Shown: positions 25,706-35,426 of the stretch, in pieces
Position numbering within the stretch: the stretch's first letter is position 1
Layout: each line of letters opens with the position of its first letter
Program-made: the position numbers and the translations under genes
DNA from: Cylicocyclus nassatus
Lineage: Eukaryota; Nematoda; Chromadorea; Rhabditida; Strongylidae
Direction of reading: 5' to 3'
NCBI GenBank assembly: GCA_958299035.1
Contig: CATQJL010000326.1
Span: 1,688,232 to 1,752,231 of the forward strand
Length of the DNA: 64,000 nucleotides
The notes under the pieces: model-generated
Told to the model about the DNA's origin: nothing
The model's input: only the letters and a program-made list of their open reading frames with translations
Database searches by the model: none

Positions 25706-26597
25706 ATGGTGAGTTTTGAACCGAACAGGAAACATTTCTCGTCCTGATTGATTGCGATTTTCTCAATATTTTGTTTCATTGGTGGTTCTACAAAATTTTC
25801 TATCACTCAAAGCTTGACCTGTTCTTGGCTATCACTTTGTATTTGGTATTATTCTTATATGTTGGATCACCAAATTCAAGCATTTGCACTGAACTGGAAT
25901 GGAATAAAACAAATCCCTAATGACAAGGAGCTAATCTATTAGGTAATAGAATAAAAATAAAAATAAAAAATAAAAAACTCCATTTCGTTCCTACACTTAG
26001 ACGGAGTAAAGGAATTATTAATAGCCCTCCCCGGGACTCCTCAGTAAGAAAGGAGGGCTATCTAATAAGCAAAAATTTTCCTTAAATTTCAAATAAAATT
26101 ATATTATTGGCTTTTTCAACAATTTATAGAAACTTTTGTAACCACCACAATCATGTATTTAGTTCTGTTTACCTCCAATGTATAGTTTCAGATTCGCTAC
26201 CTCGTTATTCTCGCCGTATGTGGCTCTATCGTTTTTTCAGGTAAGTGTGTCATCTAGTCTTCTATATAAGCATTGCAAAATCTCATGAAATTCATGGAGT
26301 AAAGTTATAAGTATCTCATTGGGTATAATTTATTCTGGTAGTGCACGAATATAGACGAGATATTTGTTTTTGTTGTGGTTTTTCGTCTTCTATACTGAGC
26401 ATGTATTTCTAGCGAAATCCACAAAGTGTCCTCCGAACGAGGAGTTCCAAGAATGCGGAACCGCTTGCGAACCGAAGTGCAATGAGCCGAAGAAAATGTT
26501 CTGTACATTTGAGTGCATTAACGACGTTTGCCAGTGCAAGCAAGGTTTTAAACGTGGACCAAATGGATGTGTACGCCCTAGCAAGGACTGTACCTAA
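25706..26597 (+). CDS. TIL-domain (Ascaris-type) secreted protease inhibitor
   Basis: Three exons: the ATG alone at 25706-25708 followed by GTGAGT, then 26192-26240, then 26413-26597, giving 78 residues. Exon 2 encodes the signal peptide (IRYLVILAVCGSIVFS). The mature part of about 60 residues has ten cysteines in the order expected for a trypsin-inhibitor-like cysteine-rich domain (CPPNEEFQEC, then GTACEPKC, then KKMFCTFEC, then VCQC, ending GCVRPSKDC). Such domains form five disulfides and inhibit serine proteases in nematodes; the reactive site normally lies between cysteines 5 and 6, here the loop Thr-Phe-Glu. A Phe at that place would suit a chymotrypsin- or elastase-like target, but this is inference. 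It lies among the C6-like genes on the same strand. The one-codon first exon is the weakest point: the model needs a 483-base intron. Confidence 0.85.
25948..25978. repeat. A-rich simple repeat
   Basis: Repeated AATAAA-like units (ATAAAAATAAAAATAAAAA) inside the first intron of the TIL gene. Confidence 0.7.
26021..26061. repeat. short hairpin in TIL intron 1
   Basis: ATAGCCCTCC at 26021-26030 is mirrored exactly by GGAGGGCTAT at 26052-26061, leaving a 21-base loop. Possibly a remnant of a small inverted-repeat element. Confidence 0.7.
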
Positions 26598-27170
26598 ATC
26601 CATGTATTCTGCTTTATTTGCATCTTATGAACGACTCTTTTGCTAATTTAGTGTATTGACTTGTGCTCCTTGCATAAACGCATGATAAATATGATCCTAA
26701 ACTTGTATCTGTTATCACCATTACATATAGCAGTATACGTTGACTACTAGTTTTCGAAAAACTTCATCGGTAAGTAGGAAATCAAACAATCACATCACGG
26801 CGCAAGCAACGGCTGGACTTCGTTTGCTAACACGACCCATGACACTCCTACAAATATATGTGTCACACCGTTACATTGAAAGAAACAAAAACAGTTTTGA
26901 AAAAGGTTACATAGTCATTGCGCTTTCACTTGCAAGGTACTCCGCTCATTTGGCTCATGAACCTCAGTGACGCACTCCACACATTTTAAAAAACTGAGTA
27001 ATCTAACCACTAGTCACAAGCCCTCGATGATACTTCAGTCTGCCTGTCGAAGACATTGTACTCTGTTGCGTCTGATGTTTTCTGCATGTGACAATTATTG
27101 ATTGCACTAAAAAGTTGAAATCTTTTCATACTTCTTTCTTTCCAGAAGAGAAGGTGTGCTATCATTTCAG
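26598..27170. other. intergenic between TIL gene and C6-like gene 4
   Basis: No gene seen. ATCATTTCAG directly touches the next ATG at 27171, a clear candidate spliced-leader acceptor. Confidence 0.5.
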
Positions 27171-27771
27171 ATGAGCAAAATTGCAAAACTGCTTCTGTTT
27201 TTGATAAGCACATGTTGCTATGACTCCATGGAAATGCATAACTCCAGTTCTCTTCCGCTGCGACCTTCACATCGTCATTTAAGAACACCTCGGCACGAAT
27301 GTAAGAGCAGTACTGACCCAAAAAATAAGAGCTAGCTCTAGTTTCAGGGTCCGAAAAATACCGCTGTGAACCGCTGCAAATTGAATCTAGCGTAGCTTAC
27401 GCTGGACTGAAAAACGTTGAGCCAAACATTGCGTAAGGCTTGAAACAACTACTACAACGCCTCTCTTTCTTCTTTCCAGGTATTACCATGGCAGATCGCA
27501 TGGAGTTGTTGACTGCTTCACCTTTTCGACTAAAACATTAGTGATGCTCGGTTTTGGCCCTGGAGAGATTCACCTACTTGGAGCTTCTTTGGGAGGACTT
27601 GGCGTCGAAAAATACGTCAAGTGTAGGGATCTTGGATCGCACAGCGGGTAAAACGATAAATTTGAAATAATTTGAATTCTGGACTTCTTTTGGCTTCTTA
27701 GGTGGATGACACGTGACGCAACACGCAACGAAGTCAACATTCAAAGTGTTCTATGCCTGGAGTACATCTAA
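27171..27771 (+). CDS. secreted C6-like family protein 4 (no basic segment, fewer cysteines)
   Basis: Four exons in phase: 27171-27300, 27348-27432, 27480-27647 and 27702-27771, giving 150 residues. The ATG directly follows an acceptor (ATTTCAG). The signal-like N-terminus is MSKIAKLLLFLISTCC, followed by a short Ser/His/Arg/Pro stretch in place of the long Pro and Arg/Ser segments of genes 1-3. The last three exons keep the family's intron phases and the final pattern: VDC in exon 3, KC before the last intron, then W...C (GWMTRDATRNEVNIQSVLC). Only four cysteines follow the signal region; the two that in relatives lie in the NC-x2-P motif region are absent (YAGLKNVEPNI). This looks like paired loss of one disulfide. 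The relationship is inferred from exon structure and the C-terminal motif, since overall identity is low. Confidence 0.78.
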
Positions 27772-28502
27772 ACGACCCTTGAATTAATCTCTAGACTGAT
27801 GCTATTATCGCCGATGTACACAGAGCTGTGCAATATGCCATAGTGTGTAAAAAATTTGTTCACACAACTCTACAGCCAACAGTTCCAAGGGGTGATGATC
27901 AGTGGAATACTGTGATGGTAGAAAAGTTTTTTTTTCGATAAGCAGCTGTTGTTATAGAATTGAAAGCTAAAATGATGTTATCGTAATAATTTTTCGTGTT
28001 GTCTTTTATGCTGTACAATCTTGAAAGTAAAGATCGATCCTGGAGAAGGCAGCCTTTTCAGAAGAAAAAAAAAAGAGTAGAGCGTAAATTTCGATTTGTC
28101 ATATATGTTTTGAGCACTGCTTTTGAGGGTTTCGATTACAAAATAAACGGCTGCTTTTCCGAGTCATGCAAACTTCATCGGATAAATGTGGTAGCAAAAG
28201 AAAATGTCTGTAACAGCGTCATATGTGGTTGTTCTTGCCGACTGCATGTAAGAGGGATGATTCAGAACGAATTCGCTACATAGTTGTTCGTAGCTAAATG
28301 TTTTTGTGGCACATTTCTTGGTGGCTCAGAACATATGAAAACCGCTGCATATAAAAAGGGAAAAAAGCAACAGAAAACAGCAAAGCTAGCTCTTTTCTCC
28401 TGATAAAAGTTCTTGTGTCACTGCCACGAACGAAGTTCAGAGCTATTTGATGCTATTTCATGACAGTAATATTTTACTAATAAACGGATTAGGTCAGCAG
28501 TC
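27772..28502. other. intergenic between C6-like genes 4 and 5
   Basis: Contains a 95-codon frame at 27996-28283 (plus) without signal peptide, domain or splice partners. Nothing else recognised. Confidence 0.45.
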
Positions 28503-29057
28503 ATGCGATGCTCAGTCGCAGCTTTGATCTTCTTCACCGTTCTACCAGTATCATCGCAGTGGTGCATGTGTCACGGTGTATGTCAAAGATACTTCACTTG
28601 TCCTTTCTGGTGTGTTCGAAGTTCTTTTTGCCCCCCAGCAGGTGAAAGCACCATGGTTCACACAAATAGAATTATGGCTCTTATATTTAGCGCAGTATCT
28701 CCATGATTGTGAAATTTTACAATCAAAGTGTGACGCCTCAAACTGCGCCCCTGCAAATATAACGTAAGCTACTCTTCAGCCATAATTAGACGAAAATCAG
28801 CATTATTTCATAGCTCCATCGCTCAAAATATGATTCAAATCCGCTGTCCTCCTGAAACTAACGAGATGAGAACCGACACAGCAACACTTGGGACTGGCGA
28901 GGGAATTGAAAGAACCGCAAGATGTTTCACCAGTGGCATGGAGCGAATGTGAGTCACTGAATGTTTTTTCCTCCGACGGCTCGAGTATTCAAGATGGATG
29001 GTACACTTCAACTACACTTGGAATCTAGCAAACAACGTCTACTGCGTGAAACCATAG
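28503..29057 (+). CDS. secreted C6-like family protein 5
   Basis: Four exons in phase: 28503-28577 (donor GTATGT), 28639-28763, 28814-28948 and 28994-29057, giving 132 residues. The signal peptide is MRCSVAALIFFTVLPVSS. Exon 2 ends with the family motif CEILQSKCDASNCAPANI, matching CDDIGYFCTDANCYPPM of gene 2. Exon 3 has a cysteine, a Thr/Gly-rich stretch and the next cysteine (ARCFTSGMERI). Exon 4 gives WMVHFNYTWNLANNVYC and ends three residues later. The family domain has six cysteines; two more lie just after the signal peptide (WCMCHG). There is no Arg/Ser-rich segment. The last two intron phases match genes 1-4. Function unknown; presumably secreted. Confidence 0.78.
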
Positions 29058-30892
29058 TGCCTTTGGGACAAAAATTCATAAAGGTTTTTGCGTGACTCGC
29101 AATGCAACGTAAAATGAAAAGTTCTTCGAGAAAACGAAGAACCATTAGCAACAACGATAAGCCACAAATATGTTTACTTCTTCATGTCAAGCGCCAAAAA
29201 TCAACTCATGCCTTGAGAGCTAATGTTAAGAATCAATTGATTTTAATGTTTTCGAAGTGATAAATTTATGCTGATAACATGGTCTAGCTATTCTTACACT
29301 TGATAATCCATAATTAAGAGCGTGATGTATTGTATAATTACTTTACTGAACAGCTTAGATGTCTTGTCTTGTTCGAGGATTATGATGCAAGGGTTATGAG
29401 CAAATTGCTTCAGAAAAAAGCGCAAGTTCAAATGCCCGTATTAGTAATCTATCATTAAGCATGTATAGGTCATTCTTAAAATCGTGACGACGGTTTGACT
29501 GCGGTCTTTACGCACCAGAAGTATAAATTGCCCATACAAAAGGGCATCACCTCAACTCTAGCTCAGTTACGTCTAGTGTCTGAATATTATCATATGTAAG
29601 CAGAAAAGCCATTCAAGTAGAAACAGAAACCAAAAGAGCGCGGTTGCTGGATATGCGTGTCGCGCGCGGTCGCGCCATTGTCACGATTATTCGAATGACC
29701 TATACAGAAATTAGGACTCTGTGTAGACGTCTGCCTCCCAGTGGACCATGTAAAAAAACACCGCGAGTGAACGAGTCTGACGACTATCGTATCAAGCGCA
29801 AAACCTCGTAACTCTGGGAGAACCATATCAAGGAAAAAGAACTCCTTAGTTGGGTACCTTAGCAGAAGCGACAGTGATACAATACCACAAGACTCTACGC
29901 CGTAAACTATAGAAAAAATATTTATTAATCATAAAATGTACTGTTGCAGCTTTGCATAATGAATTTGCTGATATACAAATGTGTCGAATAGCCTTCTGAT
30001 ATAGATTATGTCTTAAAACTCTGAAACAGAAAAAAGAACTAGTGAAGAGATATGATAGCAAGGATGCATGTAACGTCAATCGAATCAACGTTCTTGGCAA
30101 CTAGGCACTAAGGACAACGATAGGAAAGATCACGCTCATGTGTATCGGCAGGTGTGCTTGCTGGTTTAAAAGGAAACTCCGCACAACTTGGATACCATGA
30201 AGGTCGCTGAGATGCATGACACATAGACGGATGGCATAGAGGGTGCTATAGACAAAAAGGAGGAGGAAATTATTATATGTGAACAGCAGACGAATACTGA
30301 ATGCGATAAGAGCTAGTAGAACTCTCTGGCTAGTGAAACTTATGCTGAACAGCTGGTGCATGCAAAATGCAAGTAAAAGGTCGTCAAGAAACAGGTTCAG
30401 AACATCAAAAATGTAGTAGGCTAAAATTTTTCATCTTCAGGCTAAGGTGAAAGCGTGCAGTTTCGCCAACACCAATCGACACTCGGTGTTGCGTGGATCA
30501 CAGAATGGGAAGCAATGGGCCGTGTACAAAAACAAAATTCGTCTTTCAGATGACAGCAGTGATAGTGTCATCCAGAAGATAAACTTCTAATGAGCAATGA
30601 TATGATGAACACTGCGTTCATCGCAAACTAACACTAGAAACTACACTAGAGACGAGTTAGATATAGAAATAAAACGCATACATGTCGACATAAAAACGAG
30701 AAAAATCGCATAGAGATAGAAAGAAAGAGAAACAAAAACCAGCATAAAAGTTTGTTACAATGATTTCATGTAAATCGAACTGAAATTCGAGAAAGAGAAT
30801 ACTGCTTGATTTGTTGATCCTAGACTGAATTGTACATCACTATTATATTATTAATAATGCCTCGAATATGAGATAATCTTGAAAGCTCCAGT
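29058..30892. other. intergenic between the secreted cluster and sek-1
   Basis: About 1.8 kb. Open frames such as 30361-30101 on minus (86 codons, hydrophobic) have no splice partners or family resemblance. Convergent 3' ends are expected here, as C6-like gene 5 and sek-1 face each other. Confidence 0.5.
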
Positions 30893-33800
30893 TCATACGC
30901 GTTTGTTCATCGACGACTGCGGAGGTTGCGGAGCCTCCAAGATCTAAATGAAAGCAAAATTGTTACATCGATACCAGCACGAAGACAATTACGAGTTAAC
31001 GATACCAACGATTAAAACCATTGTTTTGATCAAGGAACGTAAGAGAGCTAACTTACAAAAGCTTGTCTAAGCTCATTTCTCAACAGTAACAGCGGCGCAT
31101 ATTAAAAAATGCCACCCAACACCTCACACTCACCTCGACGATGAACTTTGCCATGCTGAACTGTTTCTCGTCCCTAGCACTATTGAGAAAAGGCATGGCC
31201 ATAAGTTCGGGATATTTCGGGCGTTCACGGGGATCCTTCTCCAAGCTGTAAATATTCCATTCAACAGGATATCTATAAATTATTCAACTTAACTAACCAG
31301 CGTTTCACGAAATACTGGCAGTCGGGGGAGAATGAGCCGTCGGACGGCAACCGCGGAGCTGGTTCGTTGACAACCTGATGAAAAATACACTTCCACGACA
31401 ATTTTCAAGTCTAATATGAGAAAGGTACCTGACTAAGTTGCTGGAAAACATTCACCCAAGTATGATACGGATAATTACCAGTAGCTATTTCGACCTAAAT
31501 TTGAGAAATTACAGCTCATCTCCAAATTAGATTATCCAAAAGTTTTCATCATGACTGACCAGTGTTATGCCAAGACTCCACACGTCTGCCCTGACGTCGT
31601 ACGAATCCTTCATGTCACCTTCAATCCGTTCTGGTGGCATATAGAATTTGCATCCGGCAGCAACTGTCTTAACGGATTTAAGATGTATAACGTTCTAAAA
31701 CGAAGTGAAAAGCCCTCGAACCTTGGCAAGACTGTTCGTGAGGTGTCCGGAAATGCCAAAATCACAGATTTTCACTTGACCGTGCCGATTTAACAAGATG
31801 TTTGACGGCTTTACATCCCGATGGATAAGGTTCATCTCCTCTTTCATGAAATTCAAACCTTCCACTACCTTAACAGGATCTGACATGAATAAAAGACTGA
31901 TTGATACGAGAAGTACTTACAGACAATGTGACCTTGGCGATAAATGGTTCCGGCAATTTACGACCAAGGGCGAAAACCTTCTTGTAGAACTTATCCAATG
32001 ATGTATCCATGACTTCCATACAGATCCATACATCACCTTCCCGAAACATAGCACCGTAAAACCGCACCATCTGTAAAAATCATACAGGTGCCAACAAAAG
32101 TTTCATGCCTATGCAGCTTATTCTTTTACTTTTTGCCCAGCTCCCATACATATAGTTACTTTGCTGAGAGATCATATAGAAATGATTACTTGAGCTCTGT
32201 GTCTTATTAGCAGCAAATTGATTTTTTGAAACGGAGCATTCAAATTAGATGAACTTGAACTACGCTGACCTGAGGGCAACAATCACTCCTCTTGCAAGCA
32301 TCCAATTCAGTCAACATTCGCTTCTGAGAATCGTCATTTATGGATGATAAGATTCGCTGAAAAAACTCATTCAACTCAAATTTTACAGCCCAAAACAATC
32401 TAGGCCCACAGTTTTGGGAATGTACTGATGTCTATGTATCCTTCAGCATTTGAAAGATAGTAAGAAAATAGACTAGAGACTTGCCTTGACTGCCATAATA
32501 ATGCCCGACTGTCGATGTCTCATCTTGTCCACCACCCCATAGCCGCCTTTGCCCAACTCTTCGAGAACCTGAAAAACACATTTTCACATTGCTTAAAAAC
32601 CTATTTGCTCCCAGAACGAGAGGCTCACCTCCAAATCCCTAGCCGCGATTTCGATCTCTTCCGAGTCGTTAGTTAATCTGCAAGGAAATGGCATGAAAGT
32701 TCTAGGCTGAAGTGAATTGTGAGTCTCACTTGATTTTGCATTTGTCGTCTAAATTTAGGTTTGGTGTCTCTTGCGGCTTGGGCATCTCAATCTTGAACCC
32801 CTTTACTCGATTTTCTGAAATCATTATTTAAGGGTATATCAAAATAACGTTTATTTTTGCTCAGGAACAATGGTAAAAATTTACTTCTCTTACAATTTAC
32901 TTCTCTTATAAAAATTTGCAAAAACACTGTACATAATCACTAACGATTGCAAGAAACACCGCCCATCAATTATTTCTGTTCTTTTTAGCTCCTAATTCCT
33001 TCTTTATATCCAGAATGCGATGTCCCTCGATGTCAAACAAAATTCGAAGTTCGTCAACTTTCAAAACACTTCATATTGAACTTTGATCTATAATGAAATA
33101 CATGTTTCACATACAATGCGGAATCTGCATCCCTTCGAGCAAGTCCTCAACCTGAAGACTTGTAAAGTTCTATGTTTACTATTCATGATATTCTGATATA
33201 TGTGATTAGAGCCTATGCAAAGCCTCAATTACCTCAAGAATGCTTACTGTATACAATACTAGGGCAGGCACCGTGTAGAAAGTCCACTTCCTTACGATTT
33301 CTAGGAGCATTTGCACACACTTCGGCCATAGTGAAGGGACCAAAGGCATGTAAGCTTATTTAGAAATTATGCTTTATTTCTTTGTTTTTGAGTATAGTAC
33401 CACAAGAAATCGTCATCCTATGTAGGAAGGTTTTTTGGCATACTGATTAGGAATATGGTAGTTTTGAGGATCGCCACAGACTCCATCTACCAAGCCCATG
33501 ATTTCGAAAATCCTGCACTGTCTAAACCACCAAACCATCGTAACACCCCAGCAAACAAAACGGATCTCAAATTCGTAAACAACCTGTATCAATCCCAAAA
33601 TAACTAGCAAGTAACACGTCCTGACGTATGACGTCAATGATCGGGGCAAAAATTTTACGTATTCAGCTATACCTCATTTAAAAAATTTTTACGATTGATA
33701 TGCTAAGAATAATACGTGTACAAGCCGTGTAACGTGTAACAACAGACCCGCGCAGTGGAACTGCAAAGATACGCTCCAAGCTTTTTTTCTTAGTTAAAAA

Positions 33801-34327
33801 TCGCCAATTCAAGGCTCTTACTGTTTTCTTGTATGTCTCTCATTTCTATATCTACAGACAAGAGCTAAGACTGTTCCTAGTGAACATATTTCGCTAAATC
33901 GCCACCTCGCGCCTAGTGGCGTGGTTGCATGCATTACACAGATGTTTTACAGAAAATTACGCAGAGTTAGATCGTTTTACAGAGGAAGCTTTTTGCTTCG
34001 ACTTGGAAAAATCGAAAAAAAGCGTGTGTCAAAAAAAACAAGAAACATCAAGTAACAGCCATTTGTTCGCGCACTAGCGTGAACCTCCAGTCTTCAACTA
34101 CAATTTGCAAGAGGTTCTCACTTCCTACTTTGATATATAAGAATTTGAATAATTACGAGAAAATAGGCACGAGCTGTGTGCGACGAACAAGAATTCTACG
34201 TACGTAAGGATGACTTCTAGAATGCGCTTTTATAGAAAATAAAAAAGATTTACGAAAAACTAATTCCGTTTAAGTAAAAACTCACTTCCAGACATTGTGA
34301 TGACCATGTGGTAGTTGTCATATATAT
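30893..34327 (-). CDS. sek-1: MAP kinase kinase, SEK-1 (MKK3/6-type) orthologue
   Basis: Twelve exons on minus: 34327-34286 (ATG at 34295), 32814-32730, 32677-32629, 32568-32485, 32356-32270, 32070-31921, 31868-31722, 31667-31560, 31494-31429, 31374-31298, 31245-31134 and 30943-30893. All phases agree, giving 341 residues, close to Caenorhabditis SEK-1. Visible kinase motifs: glycine loop GKGGYGVV (54-61), catalytic lysine in MAVK76, HRDVKPSN with catalytic Asp173, DFG 191-193, the MAP2K activation pair Ser201 and Thr205 in SLAKT, and MPPE in place of APE. Such kinases phosphorylate p38-type MAPKs in the cytoplasm; in C. elegans SEK-1 acts between NSY-1 and PMK-1 in immunity and stress. Intron 4 has a GC donor (GCAAGT). 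Intron 1 is about 1.5 kb. An acceptor at 34328-34329 suggests trans-splicing. An upstream in-frame ATG at 34307 would add four residues. Confidence 0.95.
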
Positions 34328-35188
34328 CTGAAAAAGTCCTTGTATACAGCGATATGACGGATTGAAAGCGGATGTTCCAGAAGCGACTGAAGGTTTAGAG
34401 AAGCTATTCGAGACCACGTCTTCCCAACCACACAACCAACAACTGTTATGAACCAATTACGATCCACCTTAGCGTAAAAAATAACATCAAAAAGTCCCTT
34501 ACCCCACACTTCTTCATCCAGCTCACAAAATAGATGTGCTCAGTATGTAGTAAGCAGTGGGAGGTTAGCCTTACAGTTTCAAATTCCAAAATCGCTGAGA
34601 TGTATCTATGCATACTACTGCGAGTAGATATGAACGATTGTTTCAAACATCATCTATTACCCTGCATTCTTAATATTTCAGAAGATCTGCCAATTGATAA
34701 TTAAACTATGCACTTGGGATAGGATTCCACAATGAAGTGAACTCGGCAAAACCCATATAATTTCGAAAACAATTTCAGGGAAATAAGCTCTGAAGCAAAC
34801 GCGTATTTTAGTTCCCAAACTTCATCATAAAACTTGATGGAAATGACGTGTGCACAGTAGAAGAGATCAATGAAGTTCGTCGAGAACAAAAAAGTCGAAG
34901 CACACTTTTGTTCGAAGATGAAGAAATTTGTCAAAAATCAGGAAGCTTAAACTTGGCCACAAGAGGGCAAGATGTGGTCAGTAGACTTTAAATTCATGGT
35001 AAACGAGAAGATCGAGACGGACCTGGGGTTATGCAAACTCGGCAAGAAGATAAATCAGGTGGAAACAAAGGATGCGTTGCCAATGTGGCACCAAAAAGGA
35101 TGGAAGTAGAACGGTATGGATGCTGAAGATTTTAATTTCAATTCGTTAGTTGCTTATTGCCTAGCTGAAATGAATGTGAGAGTAAGAG
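34328..35188. other. upstream region of sek-1
   Basis: AT-rich sequence with short frames only; no promoter element is evident by eye. Confidence 0.45.
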
Positions 35189-35426
35189 CAGGGCTCTCAC
35201 AGGTGGTTTATAAGCAAGCTGGATCGTTTTTGGGACAGAAAGCAGAGGGGTTTCGCTTTTGTGGCCAAAAGACACAAAATTCGTGACTTTTTTTAGTCGA
35301 CGTTTCGTTTTTTTGGAGATTTTTCAGGGATTATGGTCTAGGGTCAAAGGGGACTTCGTAAAAAGCGCAAAAGTCAAGGGGGCTTCGTTTTTTGCATTTT
35401 CAACTAGCCACCCCGTGCCGAGCTTG
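35189..35426. mobile_element. small inverted-repeat element, family B copy 1
   Basis: The left end CAGGGCTCTCACAGGTGG and the right end, read on the other strand as CAAGCTCGGCACGGGGTGG, form imperfect terminal inverted repeats. The interior shares long stretches with the copy at 51423-51638, including TAAGCAAGCTGGAT and TTAGTCGACGTTTCGTTTTTT. No coding frame. The CAGGGCTCGGCAC-type ends recall hAT-like non-autonomous elements (inference). Confidence 0.7.
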
